Assembly: GCA_943914555.1 (NCBI GenBank)
Contig: CALUCM010000003.1
Coordinates: 1 to 64,000 of the forward strand
Reading direction: 5' to 3'
DNA length: 64,000 bases
Source: an uncultured Francisella sp.
Lineage (GTDB): Bacteria; Pseudomonadota; Gammaproteobacteria; Burkholderiales; Neisseriaceae
Both the position numbers and the translations under genes were made by a program. Under the pieces are notes generated by a model. That model did no database searches and was not told the origin of the DNA. It saw only the letters and a list, made by a program, of their open reading frames with translations. Each line of letters begins with the position of its first letter. Position 1 is the stretch's first letter. Shown piece by piece: positions 53,943 through 63,400 of this stretch.

Positions 53943-54034
53943 TTATCAAATTGAGTGAACTTCAAATGTAATTGATGGGCTTTAATTAAGCAAGCATTTT
54001 AAATAAATTTTTAGAATAAGCGATTATTTCATCC

Positions 54035-55702
54035 ATGAATAAGAGAAAAATTTTGGTCACAAGCGCTTTACCATATGCTAACGGGGACATCCATTTAGGA
54101 CATTTGGTTGAACATATTCAAACTGATATCTGGGTTCGTTTTCAACGGTTAAATGGGCATGAATGCTACTATATATGTGCAGATGACGCACATGGCACAC
54201 CGGTGATGTTGGCAGCAGAAAAAGCAGGAATGAGCCCGCAAGATTTTATTTCTAGTACCAGAGCCAATCATCTTAAAAACTTTCAAGATTTTTTTATTGA
54301 TTACGATCATTATAGTAGTACACATACTGCTGAAAATGAACGGTTAGTTATTGACGTATTTGAGCGCTTGCAGCAGGCCGGGGTGATTGAACAAAGAAAG
54401 ATTGAACAGCTTTATGATCCAGAAAAGAATATGTTTTTACCTGATCGCTTCATTCAGGGGCAATGTCCAATCTGTGATACACCTGATCAGTATGGTGATC
54501 ATTGTGAAGCTTGTGGCGCTACTTATGATTCGCGTGAGTTAAAACATCCTCGCTCCATTATCTCAGGAGCACAGCCAGTTCTCAAACATACCCAACATTT
54601 CTTTTTTACTCTAAGTTGCTGTAAAGCTTTTTTGCAACAATGGACGGCAAGTCCTGCCCGTCTACAACGTGAGGCTCTTAACAAAATGAATGAATGGTTG
54701 AAAGGAGACTTGCAAGATTGGGATATCACACGCGATAAGCCTTACTTTGGTTTTGAAATTCCACAGGCAGCATGCAAATATTTTTATGTATGGCTAGATG
54801 CACCCGTTGGCTATATGGCTTCTTTTCTTCAATTGTGTCAGAAAAAGAATATTGATTTTGAGCAGTTTTTTGCTAAAGATAGTCATGCAGAATTGCATCA
54901 TTTTATCGGTAAAGATATTCTATATTTCCATGCTTTGTTTTGGCCAGCCATACTTCATGAAGCAGGCTATCGCACACCGACGCACATTCATGCTCATGGT
55001 TTTTTAACGGTTAATGGCAAAAAGATGTCCAAATCACGCGGCACATTTATTACAGCACAAGCTTATTTAGATGCTGGGTTAGATCCCGAGTGGTTACGTT
55101 ACTACTTAGCCTGTAAGTTAAATAATAAAATCGAAGATTTGGATCTTAATTGGCAAAGCTTTTATCTTAAAATCAATGGCGATTTGATTGGTAAATATAT
55201 TAATATCGCTGCTAGAACAGCAGGTTTTATTCAAAAATGTTTTTTTGGCAAGGTGCTGGCCATCACTGATTCAAATTTACTTGCTCAGCTGCAGACTGAA
55301 AGCGTAACAATTGCTTCTTCTTATGAAAAAAAGCAGTTTTCGCAAGTGTTGCGTATCATCATGAATCTAGTAGATCAAGTGAATGCCTATGTGGATCAAT
55401 ATAAACCTTGGGAACTTGCTAAAGAGAGTGATCAGAAAGAAAAGTTACATCGGGTGTGTAGTGAATTGATCCATGCATTTAGGATACTGACAATTTATCT
55501 TGCGCCTATTTTACCTAGAACAGCACAAAAAGTGGCACAATTTTTGAATGTTTCGGCATTTACTTGGGCCGATAGTACTTCTTCTATCGATGTTCTAAGC
55601 ATTAATCCATATACACATTTGATGACAAGGGTGGAGCAAGCGCAGTTATCGAGTTTGGTATGTGAACCAGGACAATCAGTCATTAGTTCATATCAAGGAT
55701 AG
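54035..55702 (+). CDS. metG: Methionyl-tRNA synthetase, C-terminal domain lost
   Basis: MetG charges tRNA-Met and initiator tRNA. The 555-residue protein contains the whole catalytic core and anticodon-binding domain: HIGH motif as HLGH near residue 20, the zinc knuckle CPIC...CEAC near 145-161, and KMSKS near 330. The C-terminal Trbp111/EMAP-like tRNA-binding domain of full-length forms (about 677 residues in E. coli) is missing. The region after the stop still encodes recognisable pieces of that domain in disrupted frames, so this is a recent truncation rather than a naturally short form. Bacterial MetG proteins without the domain are active, so the gene is likely functional, perhaps as a monomer. 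Confidence 0.93.
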   Translation: MNKRKILVTSALPYANGDIHLGHLVEHIQTDIWVRFQRLNGHECYYICADDAHGTPVMLAAEKAGMSPQDFISSTRANHLKNFQDFFIDYDHYSSTHTAENERLVIDVFERLQQAGVIEQRKIEQLYDPEKNMFLPDRFIQGQCPICDTPDQYGDHCEACGATYDSRELKHPRSIISGAQPVLKHTQHFFFTLSCCKAFLQQWTASPARLQREALNKMNEWLKGDLQDWDITRDKPYFGFEIPQAACKYFYVWLDAPVGYMASFLQLCQKKNIDFEQFFAKDSHAELHHFIGKDILYFHALFWPAILHEAGYRTPTHIHAHGFLTVNGKKMSKSRGTFITAQAYLDAGLDPEWLRYYLACKLNNKIEDLDLNWQSFYLKINGDLIGKYINIAARTAGFIQKCFFGKVLAITDSNLLAQLQTESVTIASSYEKKQFSQVLRIIMNLVDQVNAYVDQYKPWELAKESDQKEKLHRVCSELIHAFRILTIYLAPILPRTAQKVAQFLNVSAFTWADSTSSIDVLSINPYTHLMTRVEQAQLSSLVCEPGQSVISSYQG

Positions 55703-55999
55703 ATTCAATGAACTCAAATCAATCTTTAAAACAACAAAAGGGATGTGTTTGCTAAGATTGGCCTGCGTGAGCTAATCAGGTAAAAAAGTGACATGTGTGA
55801 CAGGCAGTAATAAGCTTCTTTGTTTTAGATTGGCTTTGGTTAACAAGCCCAACGCATCATCTTTTCAGAGGGTGTTGCTAGCTTATCCACGGCCTGAACA
55901 ACTGATCAGATACCGGGGGTAATTATTATTGCTCATTTCCCAACACATCAGATAGCACTTTTGGCAGATTTCTTAGGGAATGTTACTTTCGGTAGCTGA
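55703..55999 (+). pseudogene. metG: Decayed C-terminal tRNA-binding domain of metG
   Basis: Directly after the metG stop, in the same frame, stops alternate with matches to the Trbp111-like domain: DVFAKIGLR at 55742-55768 against the family DFAKVDLRV. A frameshift then gives GSNKLL (55803-55820) against GSDKLL, and AYPRPEQLI (55881-55907) against AYPDPQALI. A second shift returns to the first frame with VIIIAHFPTHQI (55919-55954), where the family has an IMVANLAPRKM-like strand. The order and spacing agree with the intact domain. At least three stops and two shifts are present. No other gene was found up to 56093. Confidence 0.85.
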
Positions 56000-56093
56000 T
56001 AAGCGAGGCGACTAAACTATGTTTGACTAAGCACAAATTTAGACAGGCAATTTCTTAAATTTTGCAGACAGACTTTATTTATTGCGTGAAATA

Positions 56094-56351
56094 TTAATTG
56101 TCTTGATATCGAAAAAATACAATGTTACGGTGTTGCTCTTGTAGCTGACAAGAAGAACAGCTTTTATCGGGGCAAGAGGATTTAAGTGAAATAAAATGTG
56201 GCACACTTTTTGTGATGACCCCTTTTTTAATCCACAGTTGCATCATGGCTTCAATAGCACTTTCTGGTAGATTAAATTCTCTTGACAGCTCACCTAAGCT
56301 TGCTTTTCGGCGTGTTTTCACATAATTTTTTAACTGCATAATCAACATCAT
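56094..56351 (-). CDS. feoC: FeoC-like winged-helix protein
   Basis: FeoC is a small winged-helix protein that partners FeoB, thought to regulate its levels or bind an Fe-S cluster. The protein (85 residues from ATG 56351, 84 from ATG 56348, the latter with better spacing to AAAGGAG) has a winged-helix start LKNYVKTRRKASLGELSREFNLPESAIEAMMQLW and a cysteine cluster CPDKSCSSC, with three cysteines in the order CX4CX2C. It overlaps the end of feoB. This small size is typical for the family. Confidence 0.85.
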   Translation of the reverse strand: MMLIMQLKNYVKTRRKASLGELSREFNLPESAIEAMMQLWIKKGVITKSVPHFISLKSSCPDKSCSSCQLQEQHRNIVFFRYQDN

Positions 56352-58672
56352 AGGCTCCTTTTATGTATCAATAAGCGTGTATTGCACTGTTTTAGAAAAA
56401 ACCATATACCGATTAAAAATGACATTTCGCCTATCAGAAAAATTAAAGCGTGAGCACGTTTGGTAACGTCATAAAGTAGATAAGTTTGATAAAAAGCAGT
56501 GGAACAAATCCAAGCCACAATGAGGGTCCAGAAAACAATAAGCATGGTCCAACGTAAATTAGACTCGCGATAGATGGCACCAATAGCAGCGACACAAGGT
56601 GTATAAAGCAAGATAAAGATAAGATAAGCAAATACTGCCGCTCGATTGGGAAATAATGTGTAAATTTTATTGACTGCCTGCGCATCAATTTCATTTCTTT
56701 CTTCAACATCTTTGATATTACCACCAGCTAGATTAATACCAATGCCTAAAGGATCACTTAAATGTTTGGGCAACTCTTGAAGGTTATCTTTGGTGGTTGA
56801 AAGAGCTTCTTTAAATGAAGCCCATAGATCAAAAGTTTTCTTTACTTCTTGATGTCCGTGTCCTATTTGTTGGTACAGCGAATTAAGTGTTCCTATCACT
56901 ACCTCTTTAGCCAGTATTCCTGTGATGATACCAACTGTTGCAGGCCAGTTTTCTTTTGTCAGTCCCATTGGTTTAAATATGACAGAGGCTGATTTAGCAC
57001 TATAAGCTAGTAAAGATCGATCACTATTGCTATGCCCAAAACTTCCGTTAATTCCAACTGAATTGAAGATGGCCAGTACAGTAACTACAGCTAAAATAGC
57101 CTTGCCTGCTTTTTTTAGGAAAGATTTTAAGCGTACCCAAGTGGCAAGCATAAGACTTTTAAAAGTCGGTAAATGATAAAGCGGCAATTCCATAATAAAG
57201 GGTGATAAATGCTGGCTTAGTAAAGCGCGTTTGAATAACAAACCAGTGAACATAGCAACAACGATGCCAAATAAATAAAGTGCGTAAACCACAACACCGC
57301 CATTTTTGGGAAAAAATATGCTAACAAAAAGAGCGTATACTGGCAGTCTAGCACTGCAGGAAATAAAGGGGATCATAGAAATGGAGAGCAGACGGTCCTC
57401 GGCATTTTCCAAAACTCTAGTCCCCATGATGGCAGGGATATTACAGCCAAAACCAACAATCATTGGCACAAACGCGCGCCCTGGTAAACCGATCATGCGC
57501 ATGCCACGATCAATGACCATTGCTGCTCTTGCTAAATATCCTGAATCTTCTAGAAAAGATAGGATGAGAAACATAAAGAAGATAACTGGAATAAAAGAGA
57601 GCGTAGTTTTAATTCCATCACCGATGCCATCTGATAAAATGGTGATCAACCATTCTGGGCTATGTAATTGTTCTAAAAGAAAGCGACTGCCATCGACGAA
57701 CAACGCACCAAAGAAAATATCAAAGAAATCATTAAAAGCTGTACCAAAGCTAATGGCAATTTGAAACATCAAAAAAATAACTAGTAAAAATAAAGGAATA
57801 CCTGTCCATTTGCCAAGTGTGAAACGATCTAGCTTTTCAGTAAACGCTGAAGTGGAGATACCGCTGATTTTCATCACTTGATTTGCCAATTGATCTATCA
57901 CTTCATAGTGTGCTCCTGCTAAGGTGATATCAGCCCCTGCTCCTTCAGTGAGAGCAGATAATTGTTGCTGCGCTTTTTGTATTATCTTTTTTTCTATTGG
58001 AAGGTAAGCAGTATCTTTTAAATCATCTTTAATTAACAGTTCAAATAGTAAAAGCTCATTTAACTGTAATATTGTGCTGTTATGTGGTAATTGCTCTAGA
58101 GTTTGATCAATGATGGCTCTAACAGGCTTTGAGACCGTGTCAATATGTGTGTTTAAGGGTTTGTTTTGTGCAAAATGTTGAGTAATGGCACTCTTTAGTT
58201 GTTTAATACCCTTCTTTTTGGTAGCGATAATGGGAATCACGGGGCAGCCTAAGGCTTTTTCTAGGCTTAAGATGTCAATATGTAGGCCCTTTATTTGCGC
58301 AACATCCATCATATTTAACACCACAATTAGCGGTTGACGCATTTCTAAGAGCTGGAAGGTTAAGAATAAGTGACGTTGTAAATTTGAGGCATCCACAATA
58401 TTAATCAATAGACTTGTTTGATTATTGAGGGTAAATTCACGAGCGATCCACTCATCTTCTGAGATGCCTTGCTTATCACTTTCAATTGCATAAGTTCCCG
58501 GTAAATCAATTACTTGGTAATGTTTGCCAGCAAAAAAATAGTCACCTGCTTTTTTTTCTGTAGTGACTCCAGGCCAATTACCCACCTTCTGATGGCTGCC
58601 GGTTAATATATTAAATAGACAGGTCTTACCACAATTTGGGTTACCAATTAGGCTGATCATATGGTGACTCAT
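56348..58672 (-). CDS. feoB: Ferrous iron transporter FeoB
   Basis: FeoB is the inner-membrane Fe(II) transporter with a cytosolic G-protein domain. The 774-residue protein begins with the GTPase: G1 GNPNCGKT near residue 10, G3 DLPGTYAIE, and G4 NMMD near 120. A helical insertion domain follows, then the membrane part with Gate motifs (MIVGFGCNIPAIMGTR near 405, ISMIPFISCSARLPVYALF near 430) and hydrophobic helices to the end. It is 1 base from feoA and overlaps feoC, a complete feoABC operon. Confidence 0.96.
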   Translation of the reverse strand: MSHHMISLIGNPNCGKTCLFNILTGSHQKVGNWPGVTTEKKAGDYFFAGKHYQVIDLPGTYAIESDKQGISEDEWIAREFTLNNQTSLLINIVDASNLQRHLFLTFQLLEMRQPLIVVLNMMDVAQIKGLHIDILSLEKALGCPVIPIIATKKKGIKQLKSAITQHFAQNKPLNTHIDTVSKPVRAIIDQTLEQLPHNSTILQLNELLLFELLIKDDLKDTAYLPIEKKIIQKAQQQLSALTEGAGADITLAGAHYEVIDQLANQVMKISGISTSAFTEKLDRFTLGKWTGIPLFLLVIFLMFQIAISFGTAFNDFFDIFFGALFVDGSRFLLEQLHSPEWLITILSDGIGDGIKTTLSFIPVIFFMFLILSFLEDSGYLARAAMVIDRGMRMIGLPGRAFVPMIVGFGCNIPAIMGTRVLENAEDRLLSISMIPFISCSARLPVYALFVSIFFPKNGGVVVYALYLFGIVVAMFTGLLFKRALLSQHLSPFIMELPLYHLPTFKSLMLATWVRLKSFLKKAGKAILAVVTVLAIFNSVGINGSFGHSNSDRSLLAYSAKSASVIFKPMGLTKENWPATVGIITGILAKEVVIGTLNSLYQQIGHGHQEVKKTFDLWASFKEALSTTKDNLQELPKHLSDPLGIGINLAGGNIKDVEERNEIDAQAVNKIYTLFPNRAAVFAYLIFILLYTPCVAAIGAIYRESNLRWTMLIVFWTLIVAWICSTAFYQTYLLYDVTKRAHALIFLIGEMSFLIGIWFFLKQCNTRLLIHKRSL

Positions 58673-58673
58673 C

Positions 58674-58901
58674 TTAACCTTCTATTACAATGGCTGCTGC
58701 TTCACGTAGACGAAGACATAATTGAAATCCACGCAATTTAATTTGGATAGGATCACCAAAAGGAGCACTTCGTACTACTTCTACCTCACAGCCGGGCGTG
58801 ATTCCCATAGCCAATAATTTTCTTCGCATGATTGAATCTGCTGTTTGGAAGCCTTGGATCAGGCCTCTACTTTTTTGAGAAAGCTGATCAAGCGTGATCA
58901 T
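58674..58901 (-). CDS. feoA: Ferrous iron transport protein FeoA
   Basis: A 75-residue SH3-like protein needed for FeoB function. It has the usual core: LSQKSRGLIQGF, LLAMGITPGCEVEVVRSAPFGDPIQIKLRG and LCLRLREAAAIVIE. AAGGA lies nine bases upstream of ATG 58901. It is the first gene of the feoABC operon. Confidence 0.94.
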   Translation of the reverse strand: MITLDQLSQKSRGLIQGFQTADSIMRRKLLAMGITPGCEVEVVRSAPFGDPIQIKLRGFQLCLRLREAAAIVIEG

Positions 58902-58949
58902 ATATTAAGTCCTTTGCAAGATAAAAAGCTAAAATAGTAATCAATACTA

Positions 58950-58979
58950 AGTATAGTATAAGTACTAATCTAGGGCCAA
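58950..58979 (-). promoter_or_regulatory. Candidate promoter for feoABC
   Basis: On the minus strand, TTGGCC (58979-58974) and TATACT (58955-58950) have an 18-base spacer. Directly after the -10 is an inverted repeat, TAGTA-5-TACTA (58935-58949). It matches a Fur box only weakly (11 of 19 positions in the best alignment), so a Fur role is uncertain. Confidence 0.4.
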
Positions 58980-59001
58980 ATTGAATTATTTTTAGTGTTA
59001 A

Positions 59002-60411
59002 TTACGACAAGGAATGAAAATAATTCAAAATACTGTATGCAGCTTCTCGACCCTCAAAAATAGCATTAACTACCAGATCGGAGCCACGTGTCACATCACC
59101 GCCAGCAAATATTTTGGCATGACTGGTCTGTTGCGCTCTGTGCTGGCCTGTTAAGATACGACCTTTATTGTCTAAAGCTATGTGTAATTCTTCCAACCAA
59201 GGCATGTTTGTGGTGGTAAAACCAAAGGCAATGATAATGGCGTCACATTCAATTAGATCTTCACTTCCTTGAATCATTTTGGCAGCGCGTCTTCCCGAGG
59301 CATCTGGTTTCCCCAATTCCGTTTTTATAATGTGCAAACCTTTTACTCTGTATTGTTCATCAACTTGCACGGCGATTGGTTGGGTATTAAAGACAAATTC
59401 AGCGCCTTCTTCCTGTGCATTTAAAAATTCTTTTTTTGAACCAGGCATATTACATGCATCTCTTCGATAAACACATTGCACGGACTTGGCTTGTTGACGA
59501 AGCGAAGTGCGTACACAGTCCATAGCAGTATCTCCTCCACCCAAAACCACCACTTTTTTACCTTTCATCGTGACATAATCGCTTGCCTCAAAGCCCAGTA
59601 AATGACGCGTGTTGGCAATTAGAAAAGGTAGGGCAGAGTATACGCCGTCTGCATCTTCATTAGGGATATTGGCCTTTAATCCTTGGGTGGCGCCAGTTCC
59701 TAAAAATACTGCATCATATTCTTCTACCAAGACAGATAGCTCAATATCTTTACCAATTGTCGTATTTAATTTGAAATCAATACCCAATTCTTGAAAAATT
59801 TCTCGACGTCGCTGTATGACTTCTTTATCTAATTTAAAGGATGGGATACCAAAGAACAGCAAACCACCAATTTCAGGCTGTTGTTCATAAACTGTGGTTT
59901 GTACCCCATTGCGATTGAGAAAGTCCGCACAGGCAAGTCCTGCAGGTCCAGCGCCTATTACCGCAACTTTTTTGGCATCTGTTGTTTTGGCAATGACATG
60001 GGGGCGCCAACCTTGAGCAAGAGCTTGCTCAGTGATATAAGTTTCTATACTGCCAATAGTGACTGCCCCAAATTCATCATATAAAGTGCAAGCTCCTTCG
60101 CATAGGCGTTCTTGTGGACAGACTCGGCCGCATATTTCTGGCAGGCTATTAGTTGCATGTGACAGTTCTGCTGCTTCAATGATACGTCCCTCATAAACTA
60201 ATTTTAACCAGTTGGGAATATGATTGCTTACAGGACAAGTATGCTGACAATAAGGATTGCCGCATTCCAAGCAGCGATCGGCTTGTGATTGGGCTTGTCC
60301 ATCATAAAAAATCCGATACACTTCCTTAAAAGTTGTTTTTCTTATTTTTAGTGGACGTTTGGACGGTTCTATCCTTGGTAAGTCAATAAATTGATAAACA
60401 TTTGATGCCAT
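59002..60411 (-). CDS. gltD: Glutamate synthase, small (beta) subunit
   Basis: GltD takes electrons from NADPH through FAD and passes them by Fe-S clusters to GltB. The 469 residues contain two N-terminal cysteine groups (CLECGNPYCQHTCPVSNHIPNW near 42 and CGRVCPQERLCEGACT near 93), FAD site VAVIGAGPAGLACADFL near 150 and a second nucleotide site VVVLGGGDTAMDCVRT near 290, with FGFTTTNMPWLE and the terminal FAGGDVTRGSDLVVNAI. It lies 14 bases downstream of gltB. Confidence 0.96.
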   Translation of the reverse strand: MASNVYQFIDLPRIEPSKRPLKIRKTTFKEVYRIFYDGQAQSQADRCLECGNPYCQHTCPVSNHIPNWLKLVYEGRIIEAAELSHATNSLPEICGRVCPQERLCEGACTLYDEFGAVTIGSIETYITEQALAQGWRPHVIAKTTDAKKVAVIGAGPAGLACADFLNRNGVQTTVYEQQPEIGGLLFFGIPSFKLDKEVIQRRREIFQELGIDFKLNTTIGKDIELSVLVEEYDAVFLGTGATQGLKANIPNEDADGVYSALPFLIANTRHLLGFEASDYVTMKGKKVVVLGGGDTAMDCVRTSLRQQAKSVQCVYRRDACNMPGSKKEFLNAQEEGAEFVFNTQPIAVQVDEQYRVKGLHIIKTELGKPDASGRRAAKMIQGSEDLIECDAIIIAFGFTTTNMPWLEELHIALDNKGRILTGQHRAQQTSHAKIFAGGDVTRGSDLVVNAIFEGREAAYSILNYFHSLS

Positions 60412-60425
60412 GCTGTGAACCCTTA

Positions 60426-63400
60426 TTAGTGCGCAGTCATTTTTATTTCTTCTTTTTTATACCAGCGATGCCCAAGAAGAGAATGTACATCGCTTGTGAT
60501 AGGTTTAACTAATACAAAGTACTCTAATGCTTCATTCCAATGATCTAAAATCCATTCGCCTAGTTCACTGCCAGTAGCAAAGGTATGTTCTGCAATCAAT
60601 CCACGTAAGTGTTCTTGATGGATCGGCAAATCAACGAGAGAAAGATTTTCTATTAGTTCTTTATTTAGACGTTTTTCAAGACCCCCTTCACGATTGTAAA
60701 TATAGGCAAAACCACCTGTCATACCGGCGCCAAAATTAACCCCAGTTTTACCCAGAATACATACCACTCCTCCTGTCATGTATTCACAACCATTATCAGC
60801 AATGCCTTCTACCACACTCACGCAACCAGAATTGCGTACTGCAAAGCGCTCTCCCGCTTTACCTGCAGCAAACAGCTTACCTCCTGTAGCGCCATACAAA
60901 CAAGTATTGCCCATAATGGTGGTTTCATGGGCGATAAAAGCACTCCCAGGATGAGGTTTAATAATAATACACCCACCAGCCATTCCTTTACCGACATAGT
61001 CATTAGCGTCTCCAGTGAGAGTTAAATAAAGAGAGCCAGTGAGAAAAGCACCAAAACTTTGGCCAGCTGTTCCTGTAAAATTCAATTCAATACGCTGTTG
61101 TGCTTTACCTTTATTGCCATATTGTTGGGCAATTAGCCCAGATAAAGAAGCACCCACCGAGCGATCAACATTGCTAATGGGAAAATGTACACTTATACTT
61201 TCACCAGTTGTTACAGCATTTTCACATTTTTCCAAGATCTTTTGATTAAGTATCGCCTGATCAAAAGGTTGATTAGAAGCGCTACAGTACAAAGTGTGTT
61301 GGTTTTTATTTTTTGGGCGATATAATAAAGCGCTTAGGTCAATTTCTGGCAGTTGTGTGCTGCGCTCTAATAAATCTGTACGACCAATCAAGTCAGTTAA
61401 GTTTTTCACTCCAAGCAAAGCAAGATGACGTCTGACATCTTCTGCAATAAAGCGAAAATAGTTCATCACTAATTCAGGTAGACCATGATAATGTTTATTG
61501 CGCAATAAATTATCTTGTGTTGCAATACCAGTAGCACAATTATTCAAATGGCAAATGCGTAGATATCTACAACCCAAAGCAATCATTGGTGCAGTACCAA
61601 AACCAAAACTTTCAGCTCCTAAAATGGCTGCTTTAATAATATCTAATCCAGTTTTTAGGCCACCATCTACTTGAATGCGCACTTTATGCCGTAAATTATT
61701 TTCAACTAAAGCTTGTTGGGTTTCTGCCAAACCTAATTCCCAAGCGCTTCCTGCATGTTTGACACTAGTTAAAGGAGAAGCCCCTGTACCGCCATCGTAA
61801 CCAGAAATAGTAATAAGATCAGCATGTGCTTTGACAACGCCACAAGCAATGGTACCCACCCCAGGAGAGGAGACCAGTTTGACGGAAACTAAGGCCTTTG
61901 GATTAATCTGTTTTAAATCAAAAATCAGCTGGGCCAAATCTTCGATAGAATAGATATCATGATGTGGAGGAGGTGATATTAAAGTAGTACCACTAACTGC
62001 ATGACGCAACTGAGCAATGTATGGAGTGACCTTGTCTCCAGGAAGTTGACCACCTTCCCCAGGTTTTGCTCCTTGTGCTATTTTAATTTGAATCACTTCT
62101 GCATTGATAAGATAAGCAGGAGTCACGCCAAAGCGACCAGAAGCAATTTGCTTGATTTTAGATCTTTTCTCCGTACCATAACGTTTGGGATCTTCGCCAC
62201 CTTCTCCTGAATTAGAATAACCGCCCAAGCGATTCATGGCAATGGCAATTGCTTCATGAGCTTCGGGGCTAAGAGCCCCAATGCTCATAGCAGCACTGTC
62301 AAAACGAGAATATAAATTATCAACTGTAACAACATCTTTAATGTCAATGGACTGATCTGTATTAATTTTTAGTTTGAGTAAGTCTCGAATGCAAAGTACA
62401 TCACGGTTATCTACTATTTGTTGAAAATGTTTGAATGCATCATAATCACCACTTCTGACTGCGATTTGTAAAGCTTTAACTGCTTCAGGATGATATGCAT
62501 GTGCTTCGCCTTGCGGCTTGTATTTTAAAAGCCCAGGATGAGTGAGTGGAACATTGGCATGCCAAGCATTTTTGTGCAAATTTGTGATATCTTCTTGCAG
62601 CATAGCAAAGTTTTTGCCAGCAATACGGCTAACTATACCGGCAAAACATTGCACCATTACCTCTTGATCTAGACCAATAACTTCAAAGAGCCGGGCGCAT
62701 CGGTAAGAAGAGATGGTTGAAATGCCCATCTTAGAAAGAATCTTGTATAAGCCTTTATTGATCCCGTTGCGGTAGTTAAGCATGGTATCACGAATCGATT
62801 GTTTGATAGCGCCGATATGTACCATATGCGCTAATGATTCATAAACTAGATAAGGATATACTGCTGTCGCTCCTAGGCTAAGTAATACGGCAAATTGATG
62901 AGAATCACGTGCAGAACCAGTTTCCACAATAATATTACAATCGCAGCGCAAATTTTTATCTGCTAAACGTTGCTGTATGATACCAACTGAAAGAGGGGCA
63001 GGAATCGGTGCACGTTGTTTGCTAATTTTTTTATCACTAATAACTAAAATAACAGCACCTTCTTTGACAGCTTGCTGTGCTTCTTTAGCAATGGCTTGTA
63101 ATCGGTTTTGCAGATTATCCTGCTTGGTATCAAAAGTGGCATCAAGGATATGATGACGATAATGCTTTTGTGGCAGTTGAATTAATTGATTAAAGTCAGA
63201 AAATAACAGTACAGGAGAAGGAAAACTTACACGATGAGACATTCCCTCTGTTTCATAAAACACACTCATTTCGTTACCAATATGTGTACTTAAGCTCATT
63301 ACATGCGCTTCTCGTAAAGGATCAATGGGTGGATTAGTTACCTGAGCAAAATATTGTCTGAAATAATCGTATAAAGAGCGGTATTTGCGCGATAACACTG

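Noticed and set aside
55703..56093. A separate small gene starting at ATG 55708 after metG
   Set aside because: The frame ends after 15 codons, while the surrounding sequence matches the MetG C-terminal domain in broken frames, so decay explains it better.
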